From: Merluccius polli | Taxonomy: Eukaryota; Chordata; Actinopteri; Gadiformes; Merlucciidae | DNA: 64,000 bases | Assembly: GCA_030340625.1 (NCBI GenBank) | Contig: JAOPHQ010002887.1 | Location: 46,001 to 110,000 of the forward strand | Reading direction: 5' to 3' | Part shown: positions 1 to 12,700 of the stretch, in pieces | How the letters are laid out: every line of letters starts with the position of its first letter | Position numbering within the stretch: the stretch's first letter is position 1 | Translations under genes and position numbers: made by a program | Notes under the pieces: generated by a model | Told to the model about the DNA's origin: nothing | The model's database searches: none | What the model saw: the letters and a program-made list of their open reading frames with translations, nothing else

Positions 1-55
1 GAGGAGCAGAGGGAGGCAGGCCAGCGGGACACCGCAGCACCGCCAGGTAGGTTAC

Positions 56-3000
56 CTGGCTCATCTTGTTGTTCTCCCTGGCCAGCTGGTATCTAGGATC
101 ATCTGTGGTAATGGTGAACTTATCCTTGGTCTTCTCATAGGTCGCTCTATAGGACCTCTGCTCAGAACGGTCAAAAGGAGGAAGTTATAAAAACGGGGGG
201 AAAAAATCCAGGAAGGAAGAGGTTCTGTGCTGTGAGAACTGAGCGATGAGGCTATTTCAGGTGAGGAAGAGGTAAAGTTATTAAGTGGACAAAGATACAG
301 CAATAGAGCAACTTCAGCTCCGAGTAAGCTCGTAAATTATGTTTCCTTCATTATTTTTACCTTCAAATATGAGAATCCAACTGATATGCATAGAGATGGG
401 ACAAAAAACAACAACAATCTTTTGTAATGAACAATTACCTAGTCTAATGAAATTAAACTCCAAAACAAATCCAATTGAAGCATTTGAAAAAGAAATCCAC
501 GTCTGGAGTCTTTGGGTCGGTCGAACAAAGCGACTTACGTCATTGATGAGGACGGAGGCGTTCTTGGCGGCCTGGAAGAACGGCGAGTCGCAGGTGTACT
601 TGAAGTTGCTTCTGTTCTTCTCAAAGGATGCTTTGTACAGCTTCTGTTAGCAAAGAAAAAGAAAAAGGAGCATGAGTGCAACGTAACAATACAGGATCGC
701 AGGGAATCACTGGGCTATTAGGGATGTAATTATGAGTCGTTAGATCACCCACCTCACTGTATAGCGCCTTGTTCCTCTCTGCCTGCACCATCTCAGGTGT
801 GTCCCACACGTAGCAGCCAAGACCCCTCAGCCATTCCAGGTCCTCCTTGTACTTGACCTATAAGCAAGGCGGGAAAGTGTCCTGTGAATCTGATCAGCAA
901 TTGAACCTTCTGTGGACAATACTGTGCGTGTCTATGTGAGTTTTCATTGAGAGTGTCATTGTGTGTTAGTAGCAACAGGCCGGCTGTACTTACGGTGCTG
1001 ATGTTGGCGCCCACCATCCTGTTGAAGAAGAACTCGGGGCGGTCGGGGATGGACTTCCATGTTCCCAGGGAGTCAATGTACTTCTCCCTGTATTTCACCT
1101 ACAAGATGGACAGAAAAAAGTGAGACAGAGAGAGAGAGAGACGGCAGGGCAGGGGAAAAACATTTTACAATAGACGTCTTTGTGGAAAAGTGACGCGGTA
1201 AGGTCTCGCTGGAATACTCACCTCGCTGATGTCGTCGGTGACCTTGCGGTGGCAGATGATGTCCAGCGCGTCCTTGACGGTGTGGTAGTGGCCCTTGGAC
1301 CGCTCGAAGGACTCTTTGTACCTCAGCTGTCCACAGCAACCGGTTCACACGTACGCCACACACCACCATACAATAATACACCGAAGAATATTAACCACAG
1401 TGAACCACGGAAAAAAACTGAAGCACATTACATTAACGCAAAATACTATCCATATTATTATTAATATCTAATTGATGACGAATAACCAATAGGTGTCTCA
1501 CGTCGCTGGACTGCAGGTAGGCCTTCTTGGCACGGATCAGGATGGGTGTATCGGCGATGGCTGTGTACCTGTGCTTCATCTTCTCATACTGCTCTTTGTA
1601 TTTGTTCTGGCAGGAGAGAGAGAAAGAAAGAAAATGCAATACATGCAATACAATGCATTTCAAACAGAACATGCATCCAGGAGACACCAGAATACAACTT
1701 CACTATAGAAAGAGGTTTGACTGAGAAAGCCAAGTTCAGTAAATCACGTAATAAAATGACACGGAAAAGAAATACTTACGTAGCTATTGATCACTTTCAT
1801 GCTCCTAGCATGGCCCATTGCTGGGGTTTCCATCTCCTGGCTGAAGTGGGCTCTCTCCTTGGAGGCCAGGTCCGTGTACAGGAACTGAAGATGAAAAGGA
1901 AGAACAGTGAATAAAAGCCACGTGAAGCCCATGTGGATACAATTTGAATTTAAACAACTAGGCAAGGGATAGTAAGGGAACAGTGGTGATAAGCGTATGG
2001 GGACTTGCCTTGTTGGACAGCTGCTGGGCCCACTTGGCTCTCTGGATGTCCACAGAGTCCAGAGTGGTGGAGACCTTGGCCATGTCCTGCTTGTTTTGGG
2101 CTGTGTAGAGCATCTGGAGACGGACAGAGGATCAGCAAACATCAGCAGATACCGACTTAGGTCTTTCATTCGCAGACAAATGACATGGATCTTTACCTTA
2201 AGGTAACGTGTATCTGTAGCGGTATCGTATTGCTCGTTGGACTCACCATACTCATGTGGCTCTTGAGCTCAGTCACGCGCTTGTACTCGGGCGTGTCCAG
2301 GACCACGGAGAAGTTGCTGTGGTTCTTCTTGGCATCCACCGGATAGTTGACCTGCGAAGACACCCAGGATACAATGACGAAGGAGAACGCCCCAAATGAA
2401 CGGGAAACAAAAAGATAAACTGAGGTTCCTAACAACCCGAGAGGAAGAGAAAAAAAAACGTCCGTACCCTGAACTTGGTGATGTTGCGGACATTGACCAT
2501 CTCTGGCGTGTCGTACATGAAGCAGCCCACGCCTCTGAGCCACATCAGATCCTCTTTGTAGCGCAGCTGAAGACCGAAAAGGGAAGCACATTGTTAAAAA
2601 TCAGCAGCATTGGATTGACTACGAATCAAGATCTCAGACGCCAGATGATCTCCGGCGTCGGAAGGTGTGAGGTGAGTTCACCCACGTCGCTGGTGATCTG
2701 GTTGACGTGGTAGCAGTGCATGAGCTGGGGCGTGATGGGCAGGTTGATGTACTGGTGCTTGGTGCTGTGGTACTTCTCTCTGTAAAGCAGCTAGGATTGG
2801 ATACAAAGAAAACAAAAAGTCAGGCATACTTGTTTTGTTGATAGGTTGAACAAAAATATGATTTCATGTTTCACATTTCATGATTTGGCATTCAATTCAA
2901 ACGTGAACGCCGGCGCTGGATTACATCGCTGAGGTTCTCCTGGTTCTTCTTGACTTGGTTGATGTCAGGGGTGTCGAGGGTTGAGTGGATCTTGTCCTTC

Positions 3001-5979
3001 ATCTTCTCGTATTGCTGGCGATACAGACGCTGAGTAAGGGAAGAGGAGGACGATGATTAGAGAGATGTGACATTATCCAACACAATTCACAGCTAACGAA
3101 GATGAATGAATGCCTGAATTACACAACATTACGTGTTTGTGTACACAGTATAGAGGTAGTGTTGTTCTGTGATCATACCTGGTTGATGACCTGGTTGACT
3201 TTCCTGGTATTGACAAAGTTGACACCCTCTGGGTGAAGGGTGTAGCCCTTTGCCTTCATCATCTCGTAGGCCTCCTTGTACTTGACCTAAAGAAAAAGCA
3301 AAGATTCAGTCACTATGCTCCTAAGAAAATAATTTCAATATATATGACTTGAAGAGAATGAAGACAATGCTTGAGGGCCATACATTGCTGGTGTTCAGGC
3401 TGTTGTTCTTGACTTGCTTGACGACGGGCGTGTCGTTGGTCATGGAGTATCCAGTGGCCATGGAGTTTTTGTTGGCCTCCTTGTACCAATTCTGTACCGA
3501 GACAAAGAAACACGGGTAAAAAGAGCAGCACTGCCGAGAAGATATAATACCAAGCTTTAAAACCGGAACACAGGTAAGTCCTTGAGAAAAAAAAAAGTAC
3601 ACTGTAGAAAAACGTTTGCCGTTTAATTGTAGAAAATGATAACGAAACATATTTTTGTAAAGAAGTCGTTGATTCGAAGGACTACTATCTTACGTCACTC
3701 TGGATGTAGTTGGCCAGGCGGGCCCTCTCCGTCTCTATGGTGACAGCAGGTGCGGTGTTGGTGCCCTTAATGTTGGCATTGTAGTCAAGGCGGTAGTGCA
3801 ACTAGAAATGACAATAAAAAAAGGACAAAAAGGAGATAAAAAGTTTAGATCAAAAATGTTGATGATGATTCTGTGTGTAATTATGTGCCTTTTTGTAACA
3901 TATGATCATCATAATTTGAAGACTCACATCGCTCAGGTTGACGGCGTTCTGCTTGGCGGTCTCATAGATTGGCGTTTCCGTAACGACACTGTAGTCCTTG
4001 AATCCCTCCACGGCCTTGGCTTTGTACTTGGCCTGGAGGACAGAGAGGTAAACCACAAGCGCCCTGCTATTAGCGACCCGATCTAACTGTACTGTACCGC
4101 ACTAATCAATGGCTGGATGTAGAGGGGGTGATGTTCAACCTCGCTCTGCAGATCACCGGCGTTCTTGACGCGGAGGATCTCGGGAGTGTCCCAGGCATAG
4201 CAGCCGATGCCCCTGAGGTAATTCAGGTCATCCTTGTAGAAGATCTGGTGAGGGTATATTAAAATGATTAAAAAGAAAGGTCAGGATTAGTGTTGCAGGT
4301 TGACGAATCATTCACCGCGGGGGTTTGTCAGAAGTTTTTTTTCAAATGCAATATATTGATTTACAACAATAGCACAACTTTTCTGAGCAGTCGATTCAGA
4401 TGTTGGGAACATTTGGGTGTAGTCAGAAAACAAAGTGATGTGGTGCACTAGGACCTAGGGGACGGTGACTCACGTCGCTGAGCTGCTCGTTGACCTTGCG
4501 GGCCTGAACGAACACCTGCATGTCGGGCAGGCAGACCCACTGGTGCAGGCGCTTGCGGTAGTTGACCTCGCTGACGGTTTTCTGGGTGTTGCCCGCGGAT
4601 ATGATCTCCAGCATGTCTGGGGGGATGTGGTTCTTGGCCTTGGTCTTCTCATAGCTCCCCTTGTACAGGCGCTATAAAGGGGGTTGTGGAGGTGTGTGTG
4701 TGTGTGTGTAATAAAATAGGCATTATGACTTTTGGGACTAATTAGATGATTAGAAGTATGTCAAAATAGAACAGTGTTAAATTCTTTCAATGTTGTATAT
4801 ATTGACTAGAAACCCTAAAACCTGAGAAATTTAGATAATTTAATAAGATTTTGTGCAGCTACAGTTGAAAAAATGCTACTGTACATCTAAGAAACTATAC
4901 AAGAGCCAGAGAGACCCTCTGGACCACGTACGTCGAGGTTGAGTTTCCCGGCCTTGATGCAGCGAGCGGTGGCGGGGTCGTCCGCCAGACACTTGGGCAG
5001 GCTGTAGAGAGATTTGAACTTCTCATAGTCCTCCTTGTACTTCACCTGGACGGGTGGAGATAACATAGATGTGTTTAAATGAGGGTTAATAGTACATAGA
5101 AATACAGTACATGCCCTATTTTATGGTTAAAGGTCAAATCGAAGAGGGGAAACTAAAAGGTGACCGTTGATATCACATCATGTGGAATGAATAGTTTGAC
5201 TTACACCACTGAGGATGACCTTCTGCTGCTTGGCGTGCTGCAGGGCGTGGGAGTCGTGGGGGATGTGGTAGCTCTTGGCCTTGATCTTGTCCCAGGCACC
5301 TGTGTAGTTTTTCTGTCGAAACAAAAAAGTATGGCCACGTTATGAAGGTGCTCATGAGACACGTTGCACACGTTTGGAACGGTTGCCTCGACGACGCGCG
5401 ACGAGGCAGAGCCGCACGGTCGGACCGACGCTTACGTTGCTGAAGAAGTGTTTGAAGTTGTGGCATCTGGCGTAGTCGTGAGTGTCCAGGATGGTGGTGT
5501 ACAGGTGCTTCTCCTTATGGTAAGCCTCTCTGTAGTTCAGCTGTGGGAAGAAAATATGTATATTAATTAACCCACAGGTAGCTGGATCATATATATATGT
5601 TTTTACGATGACAGGTCGCTAAAGTGTTGTATTACTGAAAGCCTTAGCCTCTCACCTCACTGGCCCAGGTGCTACCCAGGATAGCAGTGACATAGACTGG
5701 GGTGTCCGTCACAATGGAGTAGTTGTGGAATTCCTTCTTGCTCTCCTCTTTGTATTTCAGCTGAAAAAGTACAAATAAGAGAGGAGGGGAAATGTCAAAC
5801 GTATAATCATTTCATTCAAGGTGGTGTACTGCACGACCATTGACGATGATCGATCATCGATTGATTATACTTACGTCACTCTGCAGCTGGTAGGCCTTCT
5901 TGGCGCGGACGATCTCAGGTGTGTCCCACACATAGCAGCCCATGCCCTTCATCCAGTTCAGGTCATCCCTGTAGTACAC
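56..5979 (-). CDS. neb: neb exons 84-106: C-terminal-side modules
   Basis: Exons: 5875-5979, 5656-5760, 5436-5540, 5205-5312, 4932-5045, 4474-4671, 4140-4244, 3928-4032, 3694-3801, 3384-3491, 3179-3286, 2925-3029, 2686-2790, 2468-2566, 2247-2351, 2009-2113, 1780-1884, 1502-1606, 1222-1326, 994-1098, 753-857, 539-643, 56-157. Most hold one module. The GxGC(Y/F)xWDTPE variant of the tropomyosin-binding segment recurs (GMGCYVWDTPE, GIGCYAWDTPE, GLGCYVWDTPE), as in the C-terminal third of mammalian nebulin. The exon ending at 2009 has a GC donor and that ending at 4140 a weak GTTGAA donor. The last visible exon has a normal donor at 55-54, so the gene continues left. The 158-538 interval is intron with nothing else recognised. 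Confidence 0.94.
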
Positions 5980-6691
5980 CTGTTTTAAAACGGCAACATA
6001 AAGATCATCAAGATCATGACCAAGAGGGACACAGAAGGTGTCAGCTAACCACCTACCATGTTTTATGAATTATATACAAGAGATGTATTTATTTATATTC
6101 CATCAAAAATTCCTTCTATGGCAATGGGTAATAAAGTTATTTATTTCCTTTGTATTACCACGCCCCCCCAACCCCACCACTACCACCTCCCTACCCTTAA
6201 CATACATGACATAGTCACACATGACAGGTCCTTCTAGGACATTCACGGTGCTGGTTAGACAGTACGCACATCACTGAAGATCTCGTTGCTCTTGCGGGCT
6301 CGGATGGTCTCCTCCTGTTCGGGGGGGCAGGTCCACTGGTGCAGGTAGGTGCGGTACATGACAGTCGCTCAGCATGTCCTGGCACCTCTTGGCCACCTGG
6401 TTGGCGATGATGTCCGATGGGATGTGGTTCTTGGTCTTGTTCTGGTGGTAGTCCATCTGGTAGACCCTCTGAATAGCAACAGATACACGTGTTACATTGG
6501 ATGCTGTGTTGTTTTGTGCAATGTTTTTTTGTGTGTTTTTTATGTATTACAGTCTCAATAATATAATACACATAACACACACAACAATGACGTGACAATA
6601 TTCACACAAAAAAGAAAAGGAAAAGATAAATAATTAAAAAAAGATGATTCATTTATTAGATAATTGGACAACAAAGAAAGAAAGAAAAAAT

Positions 6692-6762
<71 letters not shown>

Positions 6763-9700
6763 TTTTTTTTTTTTGCTGCATTGGTTTTCATTAATTGCAT
6801 GTATTGCATATGGTGATAGTAATTGTGATCCGATCCCTTACCAGAGCCTTTTGCTTCTCCTGTTCCCTGCAGCGCATGACCTCAGGGAAGTCCACCAGGG
6901 TGTTTGCCATGTAGTGGCCCTTAGCCTTCTCATGGGAATCCTTATACTTCACCTGTTTGGATCAAGGCATGTTATGTCAAAAAAAAAGTTATATAATAGT
7001 TACATAAATGTTGCTAAACCAAGTGGGATGGCGACTTACATCACTGATGATCTCCCTGCCCTTCTTGCCAGACAGCAGAGGGATGTATTCGTGGTCCAGC
7101 TGGTAGCCAGTGGCCTTAGATTCATCCCAGCTTTGTTTGTAAGTTTTCTGAAAGGAGAAAGTTAATATTAAAACCCCAAACGCCCCCAAAAAATAGTGGG
7201 TCATGATTAATTAACAATGTATAGCACAAACAAATGAATTAACAAACAAAGAAAAAAAAAGTGGATGAATGAGTTACCTCGCTGATGTTCTTGGACACCT
7301 CCCTGCTATGGGCCAACTGAGGTGTGTCCTCTGAACCAATGTAATGTCCCTTCTCAGCATTGAAGGTCTCTTTGTACTTGAGCTATTGTAGAGAGGGCAA
7401 GGCGTTAGGAAATAATACAATAAAAGATAATCAGCTATGCAGGCTCTATGCATGTTTGTATTGAAACACTGTTGGGGATTGGATTGTAAATGTGATTACT
7501 TACATCACTGAGGTTGGCAGCAGCGACCCTAGCCAGGATAAGCTCGGGACGATCCACTACGTGGGTGTACTTGCTGAAGTTGTCTTTGGCACCCTTCTTG
7601 TAGAGCCTCTGCATTATGAGCCAGATGAGCAAAGAGTAAGACACACACGCGCGTTGATACAAAAGGAAGCTCTGCAGACTGAATACCATGCGGTGGTGAA
7701 CGCACCTCGTTGATAATCTCCTGGGCCTTCTTGACCTTGACGTGATCCACAGATTCGGCCGGGGCCCACCCACAGCCACGCATCCATTCAAGATCTGCCT
7801 TGTAGATAAACTAAAAAAGAAAAACAAAACAAAGGATGAAGGATGAACAGGACACTAGAGAGGTTTTCTAAATCGAGGAACTGTGACCAGCCACATCCCT
7901 TGAGCCACATCATGGCACAACACTTGGTCTTAGGAGAGTGCAGGCAACTCCAGCGTTTACCACTCACGTCACTCTGGAGGTCGTACACCTTCCTGGCCTG
8001 AACCACATCGCTGGAGTCTGGCAGGCAGGTCCACTGGTGCAGACGGGTCCTGTAGTTGTCGTCGTTGACCTGAATCTGGCACTTCTTTGCCAATTCAAAC
8101 TGCAGCATGTCCACCGGCAGGTTGAACTTGGTCTTGGACTTGTTGAAGTCCTTCTTGTACAGGAAATCACTGGCGATCTTGGCTGAGTGCAGAGCCAGCA
8201 TGATCAGAGGGTCATCTTGGACACTGAGCGCTCCAATGTGGTGGCCCACCTGCTTGCGGTAGCTCTCCTTGTACTTGTGCTGTTTGAAAAGTTCAACAAA
8301 CAAAATGATCGATGAGCCGAGTGTGCCAGTTTACACAAATCGAATGAATGATTTAGAGTCGTGATGTACTTACGCTACTTTGCACTTTATTGTTTTGAAT
8401 ACACTGCTTGATGGGAACTGCATCTCCTGGCATGAAGTAGCCAGTGGCTTTGACCTTATCCCAATCCTTGGTGTATAGTTTCTGTAAGACATAGTCATAA
8501 CACCATATTTGACTTTGCAAACGGGGAAACGTTAACAATTGACATCTGACAATTGATACATGTAAAAGGTCCATACCGGGTGGACGTTCTTAGCCACCTC
8601 TCTGGCGGTAGCGAGAATTGGAGTATCCACCAGTGAGTACTTAGTCTTGTCGTTGTGCCACTTCTTACGGTAATCAGCCTGTAAAAAAGTAAAACAAAAA
8701 TGTAGTTCCAAACAAATGGCATCATGTTGGACTGTACTCATACTGATAAGGTTTAAGGGGAGAATAGTACTGTATCTGAAGCGGGTCAGTGTTGTCTGTC
8801 TCTCACCTCATTGAGCACATCAGCGGCGTTCTTGGCACAGACAAAGTCCATTCTGTCAACAGGGGCGGTGAATTTCTGTGTGTCCAACTTAACACGGTAT
8901 CCTCTCTATGTGAAGCAGTGGAGAGAACAACACGGGTTAAGATATGTTGACAGATTTAGATCATTTATTAGTTGGTAAAGTGAATTATGTTCATAATGAT
9001 ATTGTATGTATACATGAACATTCTGTTAATATTAATACTATATGAAATTAACAATATTACACACTAACAAAACAGCAGCGTCTACAAGGTGGAGAACAGT
9101 GTTGAACGATGGTACTTACTTCGGCCAGGATCTTCTGTGCGTGCTTCACCTTGACAACATCAACGCACTCATGGGGCACCCAACCACATCCTCTTATCCA
9201 CTCCATGTCAGCCTTATACACCGCCTGAGTAGACATAAATTACAGAATTACCAAAATACAACAGACATTAATACCAGTAAAGGGTATACTATCTGTCAAT
9301 ATGTGTGCAGATATGGTTGCCATCTTACATCGCTCTGGAGATCGTAGGCCTTCCTGGCCTGGACTACATCGGTGGAGTCCGGCAGGCAGGTCCAGTTGTG
9401 CAGGTGTGTCCTATAGTTGAAGTCGTTGACTTGGATCTGGCATTTCTTGGCCAGCTCAATTGTCAGCATGTCCACTGGCAGGTGGAACTTGGTCTTGGAC
9501 TTGTTGAAGTCCTTCTTGTAAAGGGCATCACTGGCGATCTTGGCTGAGTTCAGAGCCAGCATGATCAGAGGGTCATCTCGGACACTGAGCGCTCCAATGT
9601 GGTGGCCCACCTGCTTGCGGTATCCTGTCTTGTATTTGTACTGATGGATGAAGAAGATAGTTGAAAGACTTAATTATTGTCTGACTTACAATGTATGGAT

Positions 9701-12700
9701 ACTTAATAGCATGCATAATCTGGCACCCCTCTTACATCACTAATGATATCTCTGGAGGCTCTGGCCTTCAGGACAGCGATGGCATCCTCCTTGATGTGGT
9801 AGGCCTTGGCCTTCTGGTTGTCCCATGATTTTGTGTACAGTTTCTGCAAGATCAACCAAAGAGATTTGATATAAACAGCGAAGATAGATTCTGTAAAATT
9901 CCAACATGTCCATCTATTCATGTGGGATGTAGCGATGTGGGATTTGATTGATCCTAGAGTGAAGAGATGTACATGAGACTGTAACTATCTCAACACAAAG
10001 TTTGTAATGTGCAAAACGTACATTGCTGATGTTGATTGCATTGGCCTTGGAGAGCTGGATGGAGGGGATGTCAGGTTTCATGTGGAAGGTTAGCTTGTCT
10101 TTATTCCAGGCCGCTGTGTACTTCCTCTGTCAAAGGCAAACACAGAACATGAAATCAATATTTTATTTAATAAAACGTTCAATGTCGGCTAGTAGTAGTA
10201 ATTATTTAGTTCACAAATGACAACTTATTGATTTCGGGGATATAGTTGGCAACCAGAAAATGTAAACAAAGCAGCATTAAAGCAGCCCCATATACAGGGA
10301 AACTCACCTCACTGATGTTGTCAGCATTCTGCTTGGACAGGACAATCTCAGGGAGGTCCACCACACTGGTGAACTTGACAGTGCTGGGGGGCTGGCGGTA
10401 GAGGTTTTCGTTCAGGATTTTCTGGGCATTCCTGGCCTTGACCACATCCACACAGTCATGTGGTGACCAGCCACATCCCCTGATCCACTCCATATCAGCC
10501 CTGTACACAGCCTGCAAGACAAGGACCATTTTATCATATCAAAACATCACGGTACAAGACTGGGTTTTAAGAGAGCGCAGGCAACTATGGCGTATACCAC
10601 TCACGTCACTATGGAGGTCGTACACCTTCCTGGCATGAACCACATCGCTGGAGTCAGGCATGCAGGTCCAGTTGTGCAGGCGGGTCCTGTAGTTAGCGTC
10701 ATTCACTTGGTTCTGACATTTCTTGGCCAACTCAAAGGCCACCATGTCTCCCGGCAGATTGTACTTGGTCTTGGTGCTGTGGAAGTCCTTCTTGTAGCGG
10801 TTGTCGCTAAAGATCTTGGCTGCATTGGCAGCCATCACAAGCAATGGATCATCCTGAACACTGAGTGCTCCAATGTGGTGTCCACACTGCTTGCGGAAGC
10901 CGGCCTTGTACTTATACTACATAATCAAAACATAACACAAGTTTGTGATATACAACTATTTGCGGCAAATGAAATGTAATTTGTAATTGTAATTCATACA
11001 AAAAAAATAGAATGCATGAAATTAGAGATGAGTTTGAAGATGTTAAATACATGTGAAGACTTACATCGCTGATAATGTTCCGAGAGTTCTTGGCTGCCAC
11101 AACAGAAATTGCATCCTTTGGCAGATAGTAGCCCTTCTTAATAGTGTCCTCGAAACCTTCCCGGTAATATTTCTGAGGACACAAAAAAACTACTGTATGC
11201 CATTCTACTTACATTATGTGCATCATAATAAATGTAATCCATTGGTAATTACATAATAGTTACCAATCTACATGCACTAATGTGGTATATATAAAGGCTA
11301 TATATTATAACAATAGTTGATGGTTGTATTACCAGACTGTTGTTGAGCTTGTTCTGCTTGGCCAGGATGATCTCTGGGGTATCGGGCATGATGTGAAGGT
11401 TTGTCTTATCACTCTCCCAGGCAGCAATATATGATTTCTGTTAAAGTAAGGTACAGGTAGAAGAAGAAAAATAAAAGTCAATACAAATAACATTACATTT
11501 GTAACTATAACCCTAATAATCGATCTTAGTTTGTTTTAAATGTTTCAAGTCACTTTTTTATCCTAGACTATCTATCCTTAGGCTTAGAATGTCATAAAAC
11601 CATATTAAATTACACAAATACCTTGTTCATGATCTCAGCATTGGCCTTAGCAAGGGCGTATGGCATGTCATCTGTCTTGGCGGTGAACTTAAAGTTGCTT
11701 GGGTGCTGGCGGTATTTCCTCTCGCTCAAAATCTGTGCTGCCTTCTTAGCCTTTTCCACGTCCAGTGAACCGATGGGAACCCAACCGGTTCCCTTGATCC
11801 ATTCCATATCTGCTTTGTAAACAGCCTGGTGTACAAACAAACAGTGTTTGCCAATCAATTGAAGACATAAGTAGCAGTTGTGTTTGCTGTGCTCAACAAA
11901 ATGATGAACTTTCAAAACTCACGTCACTCTGGAGATTGTAGGCCTTCCTGGCCTGGACAACATCGGTGGAGTCCGGCAGGCAGGTCCAGTTGTGCAGTCG
12001 TGTCCTGTAGTTGAAGTCGTTAACTTGGATCTGGCATCTCTTGGCCAGCTCTATTGTCAACATGTCCACTGGCAGGTGGAACTTGGTCTTGGACTTGTTG
12101 AAGTCCTTCTTGTACAGGAAATCACTGGCGATCTTGGCTGAGTTCAGAGCCAGCATGATCAGAGGGTCATCTTGGACACTGAGCGCTCCAATGTGGTGGC
12201 CCACCTGCTTGCGGTATCCGGCCTTGTACTTGTACTATGAGGACAACATAAAAGTATTGTGGTGATTTAGCACATATTGACAACAATCCTGAGTGAAACA
12301 AACAGAATTCATGCCACTTACATCACTGATGATTTCCCTTCCCTTCTTGGCAGCCACAACAGCAACGGCATCAGCCTTAAGGTCATAGCCCTTTCTGAAG
12401 ATCTTCTCTACGTCCTCCCTGTATAGTTTCTGTATAGGATGTAAAATAGGTTGAATTGGGAATGATTTTAGCTGTAGGGAAATTTGGTTATATAGAGGTA
12501 TAAAAGTTGCTGTATTTCATAAAGATCAAACCAACATTGCTGATGTTGTATGCGTTGGCTTTAGAGAGCAGGATCTCAGGCAGATCCGGAGTTAGATGGG
12601 TCTTGGTCTTATCTGCCTCCCAAGCAGCCACATAGCTCCTCTGTGAATGAAAAATAGGTATAAATCACATTGGCAAGAGTAAAGACATGGTCCTACTTTA

